The notes: a model not told the origin generated them from the letters alone. A stretch of DNA of 64,000 nucleotides from Roseicyclus sediminis (GCF_025515305.1 NZ_JAOPHT010000017.1:1-64000); one strand, 5' to 3'; positions 19,844 through 29,707 are shown, counted from the first letter of the stretch. Program-made: numbers and translations.

Positions 19844-20257
19844 TCACTCCTCCGCGGCCTCGATGGCCTGCTGTGCCAGTTCCATGGCCTTGTTCATCGC
19901 GGGCACGCCGCCGAACATGGCGGCCATGGCGATGGCCTCGGCCACTTCCTGCTTGGTCGCGCCCGCCTCGATCGCGTGGCGCACGGTCAGGCGGATCTGC
20001 GCCTCGGCGACGGCGCCTTGGATCGTCAGGCCCTGCAGCGTCAGCAGAAGCCGCGTCTTCGCGTCCAGCCCCTCGGGATTGAACTGCTTGCCCAGGAAGG
20101 CCTCGAGCATCTCCGAGGGCACCGTCGGCCAGAGCTTGTCCATGTTCGCCATGTTGAAGCTCGCCATGGCGGGGTTCACGGCCTTGACCCATTCCTGGGC
20201 CATCTCCTGGGTCTGGCGGAACAGCGCTTCGAACGGGTTCTGGGAATTGTCGGTCAT
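19844..20257 (-). CDS. Carboxymuconolactone decarboxylase (CMD/AhpD-like) family protein inside nuo
   Basis: The 137-residue soluble protein has the CMD fold pattern: [65 protein letters not shown]. The AhpD-type Cys-x-x-Cys redox pair is absent, so peroxidase activity is unlikely. A leading helical segment ([23 protein letters not shown]) resembles phasin-type sequences. Its ATG overlaps the nuoI stop (ATGA) and it ends 1 base before nuoJ, so it is translated with complex I. This is one of the lineage-specific nuo inserts. A role in assembly or stability is only an inference. Confidence 0.85.
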   Translation of the reverse strand: MTDNSQNPFEALFRQTQEMAQEWVKAVNPAMASFNMANMDKLWPTVPSEMLEAFLGKQFNPEGLDAKTRLLLTLQGLTIQGAVAEAQIRLTVRHAIEAGATKQEVAEAIAMAAMFGGVPAMNKAMELAQQAIEAAEE

Positions 20258-20748
20258 CGGTAGGGCGCATCCAGTTCGAGGTTGCGGGCGATCTCGGCCT
20301 CCCAGCGGTCGCCGTTCTCCAGAAGCTTGGCCTTGTCGTAGAACAGCTCCTCGCGGGTCTCGGTGGCGAATTCGAAGTTCGGGCCCTCGACGATGGCATC
20401 GACCGGGCACGCCTCCTGGCAGAAGCCGCAGTAGATGCACTTCGTCATGTCGATGTCGTAGCGCGTGGTCCGGCGGCTGCCGTCCTCGCGCGGTTCGGCG
20501 TCGATGGTGATGGCCTGCGCCGGGCAGATCGCCTCGCAGAGCTTGCAGGCGATGCAGCGTTCCTCGCCGTTGGGATAGCGGCGCAGCGCATGCTCGCCCC
20601 GGAAACGCGGGGAAAGCGGCCCCTTCTCGTGCGGGTAGTTCACCGTCACCTTGGGCGCGAAGAAGTACTTCAGCCCAAGGGCGAGCCCCTTCAGCATGTC
20701 CTGCATCAGGAAGTACTTCGTGGCGCGGGTCCAGTCGATCTGGGTCAT
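20254..20748 (-). CDS. nuoI: NADH-quinone oxidoreductase subunit I
   Basis: NuoI carries the two [4Fe-4S] clusters N6a and N6b that pass electrons towards N2. The 164-residue product has two 8Fe-ferredoxin motifs, [12 protein letters not shown] and [12 protein letters not shown], each with CxxCxxCxxxCP spacing, and the typical RYPNGEER preceding the first. It starts 2 bases after the nuoH stop and overlaps the CMD gene by 4 bases. Confidence 0.98.
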   Translation of the reverse strand: MTQIDWTRATKYFLMQDMLKGLALGLKYFFAPKVTVNYPHEKGPLSPRFRGEHALRRYPNGEERCIACKLCEAICPAQAITIDAEPREDGSRRTTRYDIDMTKCIYCGFCQEACPVDAIVEGPNFEFATETREELFYDKAKLLENGDRWEAEIARNLELDAPYR

Positions 20749-20749
20749 G

Positions 20750-21787
20750 TCAGCCTCCGATCGCCCAACGGGCGTAAAAGCCGCCGAACACCTCGAACTT
20801 CGCGAGGAAGGCCACGATCACCACCCAGGCCAGCGACATGGGAAGGAACACCTTCCAGCCGATCCGCATAAGCTGATCGTAGCGGTAGCGGGGCACCACG
20901 GCCTTCACCATCGCGAAGAGGAAGAAGAAGAGCGCCATCTTCGCCACCATCCACAGCGGGCTGTCGGGGATGAAGGGGATGGGCGAAAGCCAGCCGCCGA
21001 AGAACAGGAGCGTCATCAGCGCGCACATCAGGAAGATGGCGATGTATTCGCCGGCCATGAACAGAAGGAACGGCGTGGAGGAGTACTCCACCTGGTAGCC
21101 GGCCACGAGTTCCGATTCCGCCTCGGGCAGGTCGAAGGGCGGGCGGTTCGTTTCGGCCAGCGCGGAGACGAAGAACAGCACCACCATCGGCAGATGCGGC
21201 AGCCAGTACCAGCCGAACAGCCCGTATCCCGTATCCTGCGCGTTCACGATTGCGCCGAAGTTCATCGAGCCGGTGGAGATGATGACGCCCACGATGATGA
21301 GGCCGATGGAGACCTCGTAGGAGATCATCTGCGCCGCCGACCGGAGCGAGCCGAGGAACGGATATTTCGAGTTCGACGCCCAGCCGCCCATGATCACGCC
21401 GTAGACCTCGAGCGAGGAGACGGCGAAGACATAGAGGATGGCGACGTTGATGTCGGCCAGCACCCAGCCGTCGTTGAACGGGATCACCGCCCAGGCGATC
21501 ATCGCCAGCACGAAGGACGTCATCGGCGCCAGCATGAAGACCGGCCGGTCCGCGCCCGCCGGGATCACGACTTCCTTCACCACGTACTTGAGCGCGTCGG
21601 CCACCGTCTGCAGGAGCCCGAAGGCCCCCACCACGTTCGGCCCGCGACGCATCTGGACCGCGGCCCAGATCTTGCGGTCGCCGTAGACGAGGAACAGCAG
21701 CGAGATCATCACGAAGCCGATGACCAGCAGGCTTTGTGCCGCGAGGGTCACGATCAGCCCCGGAGTGGTCGAAAAGAAGCCGTCCAT
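20750..21787 (-). CDS. nuoH: NADH-quinone oxidoreductase subunit H
   Basis: NuoH is the membrane subunit that forms most of the quinone chamber. The 345-residue product has eight or more helices and the family stretches [45 protein letters not shown] and [32 protein letters not shown]. The length is normal. It sits between the small lipoprotein gene and nuoI. Confidence 0.98.
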   Translation of the reverse strand: MDGFFSTTPGLIVTLAAQSLLVIGFVMISLLFLVYGDRKIWAAVQMRRGPNVVGAFGLLQTVADALKYVVKEVVIPAGADRPVFMLAPMTSFVLAMIAWAVIPFNDGWVLADINVAILYVFAVSSLEVYGVIMGGWASNSKYPFLGSLRSAAQMISYEVSIGLIIVGVIISTGSMNFGAIVNAQDTGYGLFGWYWLPHLPMVVLFFVSALAETNRPPFDLPEAESELVAGYQVEYSSTPFLLFMAGEYIAIFLMCALMTLLFFGGWLSPIPFIPDSPLWMVAKMALFFFLFAMVKAVVPRYRYDQLMRIGWKVFLPMSLAWVVIVAFLAKFEVFGGFYARWAIGG

Positions 21788-21796
21788 GGGTCGTCC

Positions 21797-22207
21797 TCAA
21801 ACCGTCGGTATGCCTTGCTCGGCGCAGTCCGCCACCGTCACTTCGGCGTCGATCGTCTGCAACCCCCGCGGGAGCGTCGGCGAGACGGTGTAAACCGCAT
21901 CCGCGGCCCGAACGCCACCCTCTTCGTACACATTTGTGCGCACATGTCGCGCAAAGCCGTAGCCCCGGATCAGCGCGTATTGCGCGGCGGCGCAGCGCGT
22001 GTAGGCGATCAGGTCGTCGCCCGTCGCGGGCCCCGTCATCCGCACCGTCAGGTTCACGATCTCGTCGTCCAGAAGCCGCGTCTCGACCCCCCCGTAACGC
22101 ACCGCGCGATCAGGGACGGCGGATGGCTCCGGCGCCGGCTGGCACGCCGCGAGGATCATGGGCAGGACGCCCGCCGACAGGGCGGTCGCTGTCGTTCGGG
22201 CGGCCAA
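21797..22207 (-). CDS. Small predicted lipoprotein between nuoG and nuoH
   Basis: The 136-residue product has a lipoprotein-type N-terminus ending in the lipobox LAAC (Cys22), followed by QPAPEPSAVPDRAV. The start is TTG at 22207, with GGAG nine bases upstream inside the nuoG stop region. An ATG at 22159 would leave too short a signal. The mature part is a mixed alpha/beta domain with two further Cys (RCAAAQYAL and VADCAEQ), no known motif, and no membrane segment. It is probably envelope-anchored. Co-location with nuo genes suggests a role linked to complex I, but that is inference. Confidence 0.75.
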   Translation of the reverse strand: MAARTTATALSAGVLPMILAACQPAPEPSAVPDRAVRYGGVETRLLDDEIVNLTVRMTGPATGDDLIAYTRCAAAQYALIRGYGFARHVRTNVYEEGGVRAADAVYTVSPTLPRGLQTIDAEVTVADCAEQGIPTV

Positions 22208-22213
22208 GCCGGA

Positions 22214-24235
22214 TCACTCCGCCGCGAGAGGGGCCGCGGCCCGCGCCCGCGCCGCCGCGCTGAGCTCGGCCATCAGCGCACTCGCCCGTGCGATCGGGTT
22301 GACGAGGTAGTGGTCGGCGATGGCCGACACGAAGTCCGCCTTTCCCATCGGCGCGGCGGGAAGGCCCTGCCATTCGTTCTCGGCAACCTCGTCCACCGCA
22401 CCCAGATGCGGCACCGCGGCGACGAGCCCGCGGCGGAGCTCCGCGAGGGTGTTCCAGGGCTGCGTTGCGCCGATCTCGGCCGACAGGGCGCGCAGGATGG
22501 CCCAGTTCTCCCGCGCCTCGCCCGGCGGAAAGCTCGCGCGGAAGGCGAGCTGCGGGCGGCCTTCGGTGTTGACGAAGAGGCCCGCCTCCTCTGTGTAGGC
22601 GGCGGCGGGCAGGATGACGTCGGCGCGGTGCGCGCCACGGTCGCCATGGCTGCCCTGGTAGATCACGAAGGCGCCAGGGGCGATCTCGACCTCGTCGGCG
22701 CCGAGGTTCCAGATCACGTCCGCGCCATCCACCGCGGCGGTCAGCCCGCCCTCGGTGACGGCGCCCAGGTCCATCGCGCCCACGCGGGCCGCGGCGGTAT
22801 GGAGGATCAGAAGCTTGCTGTCCGTCTTCTCGGCCACCTGCATGGCATGGGCCAGGACCGCTTCGCCATCGGCCTCGCGCAGCGCGCCCTGCCCCACGAT
22901 CACGACCGAGGGCACATCGCGCACCGCGCCGAAATCGCGCGCGGCCAGATCGGCCAGTGCCGCACGGTCGGTGCCCATGTGCGAAACCTCGTAGGTCAGG
23001 TCCGCGGCGGGCCCGATCAGGCCCACGTTGGCGCCGCGCGCCCAGGCCTTGCGGATGCGCGCGTTCAGGACCGGCGCCTCGACGCGCGGGTTGGTCCCGA
23101 TCAGCATGATATACTGGGCCGCGTCGATATCCTCGATCGCCGCGGTACCGACATAGGCCGAGCGGTTGCCCGCGGGCAGCTTCGCGCCGTCGGTGCGGCA
23201 CTCCACCGAACCGCCCTGCCCCTCGACGAGCTGTTTCAGCGCAAAGACGGCTTCGGCCGGGGCCAGGTCACCGACAAGGCCCGTGAGCTTCTTCGCCGAC
23301 CTGATCTTGCCCGCGGCGGCCTTCATCGCCTCGCCCCAGCTCGCGGGGCGCAACTTGCCGTTCTCGCGGATATACGGACGGTCGAGGCGCTGGCGGCGCA
23401 GGCCGTCCCAGACATAACGCGAGCGGTCGGCGAGCCATTCCTCGTTCACCCCGTCATGGTTGCGGGGCAGGATGCGCATGACTTCGCGGCCCTTGGTGTC
23501 CACGCGGATGTTCGACCCCAGCGCGTCCATCACGTCGATGGTCTCGGTCTTGGTCAGCTCCCACGGGCGGGCGGTGAAGGCGTAGGGTTTGTTCGTCAGC
23601 GCGCCCACGGGGCAGAGGTCGACGATGTTGCCCTGCATCTCCGATTCGAGCGTGCGCCCGAGATAGGAGGTGATTTCGGCATCCTCGCCACGGCCCGTCT
23701 GGCCCATTTCCGGCATGCCCGCGACCTCGGTGATGAAGCGGACGCAGCGGGTGCAGGAGATGCAGCGCGTCATGTGCGTCTCGACGAGCGGGCCGAGGTT
23801 CAGGTCCTCCACCGCGCGCTTCGGCTCGCGGTAGCGGGAAAAATCGACGCCATAGGCCATCGCCTGGTCCTGCAGGTCGCATTCGCCGCCCTGGTCGCAG
23901 ATCGGGCAGTCGAGCGGGTGGTTGATCAGGAGAAACTCCATCACCCCTTCGCGCGCCTTCTTGACCATGGGCGAGTTGGTCTTGACGACCGGCGGCTGGC
24001 CTTCCGGGCCGGGGCGCAGGTCGCGCACCTGCATGGCGCAGGAGGCGGCCGGCTTCGGCGGACCGCCCACGACCTCGACCAGGCACATCCGGCAATTGCC
24101 GGCGATCGACAGCCGCTCGTGGTAGCAGAAGCGCGGGATCTCGATGCCCGCGACCTCGCAGGCCTGGATCAGGGTCATCGCGGGATCGACCTCGATCTCG
24201 CGTCCGTCGATGACGATCTTGCGCAGGTCGCTCAT
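22214..24235 (-). CDS. nuoG: NADH-quinone oxidoreductase subunit G
   Basis: NuoG is the large iron-sulfur subunit of the peripheral arm. The 673-residue product has an N-terminal [2Fe-2S] domain ([19 protein letters not shown] with a later Cys), the His-ligated N5 region ([18 protein letters not shown]), a [4Fe-4S] motif [10 protein letters not shown], then a molybdopterin-oxidoreductase-like domain without molybdenum function. I chose ATG 24235 ([16 protein letters not shown]). The gene follows the DUF5333 gene by 84 bases. Confidence 0.98.
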   Translation of the reverse strand: MSDLRKIVIDGREIEVDPAMTLIQACEVAGIEIPRFCYHERLSIAGNCRMCLVEVVGGPPKPAASCAMQVRDLRPGPEGQPPVVKTNSPMVKKAREGVMEFLLINHPLDCPICDQGGECDLQDQAMAYGVDFSRYREPKRAVEDLNLGPLVETHMTRCISCTRCVRFITEVAGMPEMGQTGRGEDAEITSYLGRTLESEMQGNIVDLCPVGALTNKPYAFTARPWELTKTETIDVMDALGSNIRVDTKGREVMRILPRNHDGVNEEWLADRSRYVWDGLRRQRLDRPYIRENGKLRPASWGEAMKAAAGKIRSAKKLTGLVGDLAPAEAVFALKQLVEGQGGSVECRTDGAKLPAGNRSAYVGTAAIEDIDAAQYIMLIGTNPRVEAPVLNARIRKAWARGANVGLIGPAADLTYEVSHMGTDRAALADLAARDFGAVRDVPSVVIVGQGALREADGEAVLAHAMQVAEKTDSKLLILHTAAARVGAMDLGAVTEGGLTAAVDGADVIWNLGADEVEIAPGAFVIYQGSHGDRGAHRADVILPAAAYTEEAGLFVNTEGRPQLAFRASFPPGEARENWAILRALSAEIGATQPWNTLAELRRGLVAAVPHLGAVDEVAENEWQGLPAAPMGKADFVSAIADHYLVNPIARASALMAELSAAARARAAAPLAAE

Positions 24236-24319
24236 TGGGTGCGGTCCTTCCGGTTGGCCTGCGGACGGCAAGGTCTGGCTTGCCGGACTGTCCGCAGGCT
24301 CACGCGTTTGACCCGCCTT

Positions 24320-24754
24320 CTAACCCTCCCGGAGCAGCCTGCCAATCTGCGACCCGGCGGTAATTTCGTCGCGCCCCACCCGGCAGGCCCCTTCAACGTC
24401 CTCGAGCGAGGCCACGCCCCGGTCCGCGAAGTACTGCCGGGCGATGGCGATGATGCGCTCCTGCTCGGTGTCGTCCTCGACGTAATCCGTCACCTCGGCG
24501 CGGCTGTAGCCCAGCGACATCGCGTGATTGGCCAGCCCGAGGAGGAATGCGCCCGCGGCGATCGTGCGCCGCTCGATGGTGGGACATGTCAGCTCGATGT
24601 GCCGCCCGATGGCGATCATCAGAAGCCCGTTGTGCACGCGCTCGTCGTTGCGCAGCGCCTCCCACTGATCCGCGCGGGCCGACCCCGCACTGGTGGCCAG
24701 TGCAAAGACGACCACAAGAACACAGGCCCAGACCGTCGCGATTTCCGCTTTCAT
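24320..24754 (-). CDS. DUF5333-like exported protein upstream of nuoG
   Basis: The 144-residue product from ATG 24754 (good SD GGAAGAA) has a signal peptide (MKAEIATVWACVLVVVFALATSAGSARA). A helical domain follows: LLMIAIGRHIELTCPTIERR, HAMSLGYSRAEVTDYVEDD and ACRVGRDEITAGSQIGRLLR. The two Cys (LTCPT and GACRVG) and the GYSRAEVxxYVED pattern match what I recall of DUF5333, a family found in Rhodobacterales nuo clusters. It is probably periplasmic. The function is unknown. The 184 bases upstream hold no gene and could carry an internal promoter. Confidence 0.78.
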   Translation of the reverse strand: MKAEIATVWACVLVVVFALATSAGSARADQWEALRNDERVHNGLLMIAIGRHIELTCPTIERRTIAAGAFLLGLANHAMSLGYSRAEVTDYVEDDTEQERIIAIARQYFADRGVASLEDVEGACRVGRDEITAGSQIGRLLREG

Positions 24755-24938
24755 TTCGGTTCTTCCTTTCCCGTCCCCCCGCCCGTTCGCGGGGTCTGCC
24801 TGAGGGAGATCTGACCGGCGGCGCGCTGTCATTCAATAACACGCACGCAATCCTGCCCATCTTACCCTCCGACGGCGCGAAGTTCCGCCCATGGCAGGCG
24901 CATCTTCGCCGGTGCGCCTGCCGACGCCAGGCGCGGGC

Positions 24939-25409
24939 TCAGGCCGCCTGCGCCTCAAGCCACGCAATATCGAAGGCGTCGGGTCCCGCACCCTGTGCGC
25001 GGTGGCGTTCGACCCGGTCGCGGGCCTCCGCGATGCCCGGGACATGGCCCTCCGGCACCCACCACAGGACATAGCCCCGCGATGCCTCGGGTTCGAACCA
25101 TTCATGCCCCCGCCGGTAGAACGCGCCGTGGACGGTCTTGTAGACGAAGGCCCGGAAATCCTCGGGCCGTTCCCAGACCGAGAAGGAGGCGATGATGCGC
25201 GGGTTGTCGACGAAGAGCGGCCACCCCGCCGCCACCGCGAACGCGGATTCGTCGCCGCTGCGCCAGACGAACCCGGCGCTGCGCTCGGCGATCGCGTTCA
25301 CCTTCTCGACGGCGTTCACGAACGGCGCCACCCGCGGATCGTCGAGGTCGGCCACCAGCGTGGCCCAGTTGAAATGGGCGAGGTGATGGCCCTGCGGTTG
25401 AACGGTCAT
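24939..25409 (-). CDS. DUF3291-type protein, copy 1
   Basis: The 156-residue protein has the DUF3291 pattern: HLAHFNWATLVADLDDPRVAPFVNAVEKVNAIAERSAGFVWR, then FSVWERPEDFRAFVYKTVHGAFYRRGHEWF and YVLWWVPEGHVP. The fold is expected to be a ferredoxin-like dimer related to antibiotic monooxygenase/heme-domain proteins. The start is ATG 25409, overlapping the stop of the small upstream ORF as ATGA. A paralogue lies at 25652-26110. No catalytic function is assigned. Confidence 0.85.
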   Translation of the reverse strand: MTVQPQGHHLAHFNWATLVADLDDPRVAPFVNAVEKVNAIAERSAGFVWRSGDESAFAVAAGWPLFVDNPRIIASFSVWERPEDFRAFVYKTVHGAFYRRGHEWFEPEASRGYVLWWVPEGHVPGIAEARDRVERHRAQGAGPDAFDIAWLEAQAA

Positions 25410-25600
25410 GTCCCGCGCACCGGGCGAAGGGATGCAAGCGCGGCGCCCGTACGGGCAAGGCGTCCGAGCCAGCCGGGCACGCGCGTCGGCGGGAGGCTGT
25501 CCGCCTCGTCCCCTGATGGGGTCACGGCGGGTTTCACGGCGCGCAGACGGTCCTGCACCTCGCGCTCGATGGTCCTGAGGTCGACGTGTCCGTGGCACAT
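25406..25600 (-). CDS. Small protein of 64 residues between the two DUF3291 genes
   Basis: The ORF starts MCHGHVDLRTIEREVQDRL with a clear SD (GGGAG) and its stop overlaps the next start by 4 bases, which supports translation. The N-terminal Cys-His-Gly-His could bind metal. A helix follows (LRTIEREVQDRLRAV), then a Pro-rich linker and a C-terminal hydrophobic/basic helix (WLGRLARTGAALASL). I do not recognise a domain, and it could be specific to Rhodobacterales. Confidence 0.55.
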   Translation of the reverse strand: MCHGHVDLRTIEREVQDRLRAVKPAVTPSGDEADSLPPTRVPGWLGRLARTGAALASLRPVRGT

Positions 25601-25651
25601 GGGCTCTCTCCCGGCTTGCGGGCCGATTCACGTCGCCGCGGCACCCGTTTG

Positions 25652-26110
25652 TCAAGTTGCATGGTCGCCCGCGTAAACCCAGTCGAAGGCATGCGCGCTT
25701 GCGCCATTGGCCCGCAGATGCGCCAGCCGTTCCAAGGCTTCGTCCAGTGTCGGGCGGTGGCCCGGTGCGATCCACCACATGACGAAATGCTGCCGGCCCA
25801 GCACCTCGAACCACTTTGCGCGGCGCTGGTAGAACTGCCGGTGAACCGTGTTCCACACGAAATGTTCGAGATCCGCGAGGCTTTCCCAGACGGTCAGGTT
25901 CGCCACAAACCGTGGATCGTCGCCGATGGTGTTCTCGGTGTTGCCGGTGCCCGGCTCGCCCGAGCCTTCCATCATCCAGACGAAGCCGGGGCTGCGCTTG
26001 GCGATCCCGTTGACCTTGTCGAGCGCACCCATGAACTCCGCCACGCGGGGATCGTCCGGGGGTGCCACGAGGCGGCCGACGTTCAGCTGCGCGAGGTGGC
26101 GGGCCGTCAC
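25652..26110 (-). CDS. DUF3291-type protein, copy 2
   Basis: This is a paralogue of the 24939-25409 product: HLAQLNVGRLVAPPDDPRVAEFMGALDKVNGIAKRSPGFVWM, LTVWESLADLEHFVWNTVHRQFYQRRAKWFE and HFVMWWIAPGHRPTLDEALERL. I chose GTG 26110 (152 residues), which overlaps the stop of the upstream membrane-protein gene as GTGA and gives an N-terminus matching the paralogue. An in-frame start at 26134 would overlap that gene by 28 bases. The function is unknown. Confidence 0.82.
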   Translation of the reverse strand: MTARHLAQLNVGRLVAPPDDPRVAEFMGALDKVNGIAKRSPGFVWMMEGSGEPGTGNTENTIGDDPRFVANLTVWESLADLEHFVWNTVHRQFYQRRAKWFEVLGRQHFVMWWIAPGHRPTLDEALERLAHLRANGASAHAFDWVYAGDHAT

Positions 26111-26367
26111 GATCCGAGCAGGCCCATCAACCATTCCCAGCCGAAGATGATCAGCACGACGACGAGAAAAATGAAGAGGTAGAGAAGGATACCCGACAGG
26201 AGCATTCCGGCGCCAAGCCCGACGAAGCCGCCCGTGACCCCGCCGACGACCGCACTTATCACCCCGCCCGTGCCATAACCGATCCAGCCGCCGATGCCCG
26301 TTCCGGCCACGGCGCCGATGACGCAGAAGACCTTGTTCATCCAGGGCAAGCCGCCCCAGCTGAACAT
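26107..26367 (-). CDS. Small glycine-rich membrane protein after nuoF
   Basis: The 86-residue product starts MFSWGGLPWMNKVFCVIG. It has a glycine-zipper segment of about 40 residues (GAVAGTGIGGWIGYGTGG, VVGGVTGGFVGLGAG), then a strong membrane helix (ILLYLFIFLVVVLIIFGW). It lies 29 bases after nuoF on the same strand and overlaps the DUF3291 copy 2 start by 4 bases. It may insert in or beside the membrane arm of complex I; no function is known. Confidence 0.7.
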   Translation of the reverse strand: MFSWGGLPWMNKVFCVIGAVAGTGIGGWIGYGTGGVISAVVGGVTGGFVGLGAGMLLSGILLYLFIFLVVVLIIFGWEWLMGLLGS

Positions 26368-26396
26368 GGACAGATCATCGAAGAACGGCACGCACC

Positions 26397-27689
26397 CTAC
26401 TCCGCCGCGATCTCGACGCTGCCGCCGCGCTTCACGCGGATGCGGTCCTCGATCTCGTCGCGGAAATTGCGGATGAGGCCCTGGATCGGCCAGGCCGCCG
26501 CGTCGCCGAGCGCGCAGATCGTGTGGCCCTCGACCTGCTTGGTCACGTCGAGCAGCATGTCGATTTCCTCTACCTGCGCCTCGCCGCGCACCAGCCGGTC
26601 CATGACCCGCATCATCCAGCCCGTGCCTTCGCGGCAGGGCGTGCACTGGCCGCAGCTTTCGTGCTTGTAGAACTTCGACAGCCGCCAGATCGCCTTGATG
26701 ATGTCGGTGGACTTGTCCATCACGATCACCGCCGCGGTGCCGAGGCCCGAGCGCTGCTCGCGCAGGTAATCGAAGTCCATGATCGCCTCGCGCATGTGCT
26801 CGCCCCGGATGCAGGGCACCGAAGAGCCGCCGGGGATCACCGCCTTGAGGTTGTCCCACCCGCCGCGAATGCCGCCGCAATGGGTCTCGATCAGCTCCTC
26901 GAAGGTGATCGACATGGCCTCTTCCACCACGCAGGGGTTGTTCACATGCCCCGAGATCGCAAAAAGCTTGGTGCCCGCGTTGTTCGGACGGCCGAAGGAG
27001 GCGAACCACTCGGCCCCGCGGCGCAGGATCGTCGGCACGACCGCGATGCTCTCGACGTTGTTGACGGTCGTCGGGCAGCCATAGAGGCCGGCACCCGCAG
27101 GGAATGGCGGCTTCATGCGCGGCATGCCCTTGCGGCCCTCCAGGCTTTCGAGAAGCGCCGTTTCCTCGCCGCAGATGTAGGCGCCCGCGCCGTGGTGCAG
27201 GTAAAGGTCGAAGTCCCAGCCGGACCCGGCCGCGTTCTTGCCCAGAAGCCCCGCGTCATAAGCCTCGTCGATGGCGGCCTGCAGGGCCTCCTTTTCGCGG
27301 ATGTATTCGCCGCGGATGTAGATGTAGCAGGCATGCGCCCCCATCGCGAAGGAGGCGATCAGGCACCCCTCGACCAGCGTGTGGGGGTCGTTGCGCATGA
27401 TCTCCCGGTCCTTGCAGGTGCCGGGTTCGCTCTCGTCGGCATTGACCACGAGATAGGAGGGGCGGCCGTCGGATTCCTTGGGCATGAACGACCATTTGAG
27501 ACCGGTGGGGAAGCCCGCGCCGCCGCGACCGCGCAGGCCCGAGGCCTTCATGATCTCCACGATCTTGTCGCGGCCCAGACCGATCAGGTCCTTCGTCCCG
27601 TCCCAATGGCCGCGGGCCTTCGCGCCGGAAAGCGTGCGGTCATGCATGCCGTAGATGTTGGTGAAGATCCGGTCTTTGTCCTGCAGCAT
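26397..27689 (-). CDS. nuoF: NADH-quinone oxidoreductase subunit F
   Basis: NuoF binds NADH and FMN and carries the N3 [4Fe-4S] cluster. The 430-residue product has the FMN/NADH loops [13 protein letters not shown] and [15 protein letters not shown], and the cluster motif [13 protein letters not shown] with a distant Cys in [17 protein letters not shown] 27689 is preferred (SD GGAGAG) over the GTG two codons earlier. It follows the DUF5337 gene by 46 bases. Confidence 0.98.
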   Translation of the reverse strand: MLQDKDRIFTNIYGMHDRTLSGAKARGHWDGTKDLIGLGRDKIVEIMKASGLRGRGGAGFPTGLKWSFMPKESDGRPSYLVVNADESEPGTCKDREIMRNDPHTLVEGCLIASFAMGAHACYIYIRGEYIREKEALQAAIDEAYDAGLLGKNAAGSGWDFDLYLHHGAGAYICGEETALLESLEGRKGMPRMKPPFPAGAGLYGCPTTVNNVESIAVVPTILRRGAEWFASFGRPNNAGTKLFAISGHVNNPCVVEEAMSITFEELIETHCGGIRGGWDNLKAVIPGGSSVPCIRGEHMREAIMDFDYLREQRSGLGTAAVIVMDKSTDIIKAIWRLSKFYKHESCGQCTPCREGTGWMMRVMDRLVRGEAQVEEIDMLLDVTKQVEGHTICALGDAAAWPIQGLIRNFRDEIEDRIRVKRGGSVEIAAE

Positions 27690-27735
27690 AGTCACTCTCT
27701 CCTGCCCCGGTCCGGTGGGGCGGCTGGATGGCCGG

Positions 27736-27975
27736 TCACGACCGGCGGCGTTCTTTCCATACCCAATAGGTCACGACGAGCGCCCAGACCAGTGCGGCAA
27801 TCGCCGCAAGGTCGAGAAGGAACGCGAAGCGCACGGGCAGGCCGAGCTGCCCGCCGATGAACTGCCCGGCGACCCATAGAACCATGGTCGCGGCCATGAC
27901 GATCGCGGCAAGGCGGATCTGACGGACGCGGCGGCGTTCCTCTTCGGGGATCGGTTTTCGGGGTCGCTGGGCCAT
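27736..27975 (-). CDS. DUF5337-like two-helix membrane protein before nuoF
   Basis: The 79-residue product has a charged N-terminus ([19 protein letters not shown]), two membrane helices at about residues 24-42 and 52-72, and the pattern [51 protein letters not shown]. This matches what I recall of DUF5337, a Rhodobacterales nuo-linked family. It is probably an inner-membrane accessory protein of unknown function. Confidence 0.75.
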   Translation of the reverse strand: MAQRPRKPIPEEERRRVRQIRLAAIVMAATMVLWVAGQFIGGQLGLPVRFAFLLDLAAIAALVWALVVTYWVWKERRRS

Positions 27976-28063
27976 GGCGGGGTCCGGGTTTCGGTCGGAC
28001 CCTGCCTAGCGCGGAGGGCGGGCGGGGAACAATCCCCCGCGCGCCCATGCCGGCGACATCGCG

Positions 28064-28648
28064 TCAGGTCGCGGCCTTCGCCCTTGCCTGGCCCACGAGA
28101 TCGTAGCGCGCGGCGATCATCTTGAAGCCGTTCTGCTGCTCGTTCAGCCAAGCGATCCCTTCATCGTCGAGGTTCGCGATCTGGTCGAAGTGGTAGATGC
28201 CGAACTCGTTCAGCGACGCGGCGAGCTTCGCGCCCACGCCCTTGAGGGCCGTCAGGTCGTCAGCCATGCCGCCGCGCGGGGCATCGAGCAGGTGCGGGCT
28301 CGGGCCGAGATCCACCGGATCGGGAACCGGGGCGAGGACCGGTTCGGGCGCGGCGGGCGGCCGGGGCTTGGTCGCGCGTCCGGACTTCGGCGGCGTCGCC
28401 GCTTTCGCCCGCCTGGGTCGGGCGGGCGATGCCGCGGGCGCCAGACTGGGCGCGGGGATTGCGACGCCCTCGTTCGCGGCGCCACCTGCACGGCCCACCG
28501 CCGTCCAGAAGCCGACCGGCGCCGACAGGCCCAGTTTCCAGGCCTGGAGCGTCGCGGTTCCCGCGAAGGCGGTATTGTAGGCAAACAGCTGCATCATCGA
28601 GGCTTGCGCGGCCCGGCCGCGCAGCCACAGGTCTTCGGCGAGTTTCAT
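28064..28648 (-). CDS. H3TH-domain protein with a phasin-like N-terminus, in the nuo cluster
   Basis: The 194-residue product (ATG 28648, SD GAGGAG) starts with a helical segment (KLAEDLWLRGRAAQASMMQLFAYNTAFAG) resembling phasins. A Pro/Ala-rich basic linker follows, then a C-terminal helix-3-turn-helix module: MADDLTALKGVGAKLAASLNEFGIYHFDQIANLDDEGIAWLNE. Related modules lie in the next upstream gene and at the NuoE C-terminus. This copy is the most diverged: KGVGAKL replaces KGIGPKL, and YHF replaces WHF. H3TH modules bind DNA or proteins, but the role here is unknown. Confidence 0.8.
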   Translation of the reverse strand: MKLAEDLWLRGRAAQASMMQLFAYNTAFAGTATLQAWKLGLSAPVGFWTAVGRAGGAANEGVAIPAPSLAPAASPARPRRAKAATPPKSGRATKPRPPAAPEPVLAPVPDPVDLGPSPHLLDAPRGGMADDLTALKGVGAKLAASLNEFGIYHFDQIANLDDEGIAWLNEQQNGFKMIAARYDLVGQARAKAAT

Positions 28649-28687
28649 ACCCTTCTCCTCAGGTCGTGTCACACACCCTCCCGAGGA

Positions 28688-29332
28688 TCAGTATACATCA
28701 CCCTTGTCGACTCGCTGCGAAAATTCGGTCTCACCGCCCGAGGCCAGGAGCCGGGCCTGCGCCACCCAGCTGTCGCGGGTCACCCGGCCCTTGAAGCCCT
28801 CGAGGTTCTGGTCGACCCATGCCACCTCGTCGGCGGTCCACTCGGCGATCTGGTCGAAATGCCAGAAGCCGAGGCTGTTGCAGAGTTTTTCCAGCTTGGG
28901 GCCGATGCCCTTGATCCGCTTGAGATCGTCCGCGCCGCCGTCGCGCGGGCCATCAAGCGCCGCAGGACGAGTGCCGGGACCGGAGGCTTCGGTGGCCGCT
29001 GGCGCGGGGGCTGGCTCAGGGGCCGGCGCCGGGGCGGGTGCAGGTGCGGCTGCCGGAGCCGCGTGGGCTGCCGGAGCGGCGGGCGCCGCGGCCGGAGCAT
29101 GCGCCCGCGCCGGTTTGGATGCCGTCTGGCTGGCGGGCGGGCCGAGAGGCCTGCACATGGTCAAGGACAGCAGCGCGCCAAGCGCGATGAAGACGATGAG
29201 GCCGACGAAGGCGGCCTGCAGCAAGGTCCATCCGCCCAGAACCATGAGCACTGCCGCGGCGATCGCGCCTGCCACCAGCGCAACCCCCCAGCTTACAGCC
29301 GCGCAGATCAATCCCTCGGTGTTGGAAGCCAT
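28688..29332 (-). CDS. Membrane-anchored H3TH-domain protein in the nuo cluster
   Basis: The 214-residue product has two N-terminal membrane helices (VSWGVALVAGAIAAAVLMVL and LLQAAFVGLIVFIALGALL), an Ala/Pro-rich linker of about 70 residues (APAPAPAPEPAPAPA) and a C-terminal H3TH module. The module reads [40 protein letters not shown], then FKGRVTRDSWVAQARLLA. It is almost the same as the module fused to NuoE. This layout would place the module on the cytoplasmic face, near the peripheral arm. That placement is inference. Confidence 0.82.
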   Translation of the reverse strand: MASNTEGLICAAVSWGVALVAGAIAAAVLMVLGGWTLLQAAFVGLIVFIALGALLSLTMCRPLGPPASQTASKPARAHAPAAAPAAPAAHAAPAAAPAPAPAPAPEPAPAPAATEASGPGTRPAALDGPRDGGADDLKRIKGIGPKLEKLCNSLGFWHFDQIAEWTADEVAWVDQNLEGFKGRVTRDSWVAQARLLASGGETEFSQRVDKGDVY

Positions 29333-29400
29333 GTCTCTCTCCCCGACGTGTTGCTGTTTTCGGTATTCTTAACCACAGCCGGAGGGTTTGTCTCTCCCCT

Positions 29401-29661
29401 TTAGGACATATCGCCGCGCTTGTGCGCCCTCGCCCTTGCGGCGACCTTCTCGGCAAGGAGCGCGTCGAAGTCCGTGACGAAGAGCAATTGCCCGAACCAG
29501 CCGCCGACAATCGTCGTCCCCAGTCCCGCGATCGCCCCGATCGCAACCCAGAGCCCCAGCGCCCCGACCGCCACGAGGGCCACCGTCAGACCGAGGATCG
29601 CCGCGATGGTCCATACGGCAACGACCGCCGCGAAGCGGCGGAAAGTGAGTGTTCCGTTCAT
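29401..29661 (-). CDS. Small two-helix membrane protein
   Basis: The 86-residue product has two strongly hydrophobic segments at about residues 10-32 and 36-60 (FAAVVAVWTIAAILGLTVALV, LGLWVAIGAIAGLGTTIVGGW). A charged tail follows (FDALLAEKVAARARAHKRGD). It starts right after the terminator that follows nuoE, so it may be the first gene of a separate transcript running into nuoF. No domain is recognised. Confidence 0.65.
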   Translation of the reverse strand: MNGTLTFRRFAAVVAVWTIAAILGLTVALVAVGALGLWVAIGAIAGLGTTIVGGWFGQLLFVTDFDALLAEKVAARARAHKRGDMS

Positions 29662-29707
29662 GTCAATTCCCTGAAATCATTTTGCTTTCAGGGGGAAATA
29701 GCCATGA

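Noticed and set aside
20651-24814. Very long open frame on the plus strand, opposite nuoG-nuoI
   Set aside because: It is a low-complexity His/Arg/Asp-rich shadow of GC-rich minus-strand genes with clear cluster-binding motifs. No domain is visible in it.
26111-26134. Start of DUF3291 copy 2 at 26134
   Set aside because: It would overlap the upstream gene by 28 bases; GTG 26110 gives a 4-base overlap and matches the paralogue.
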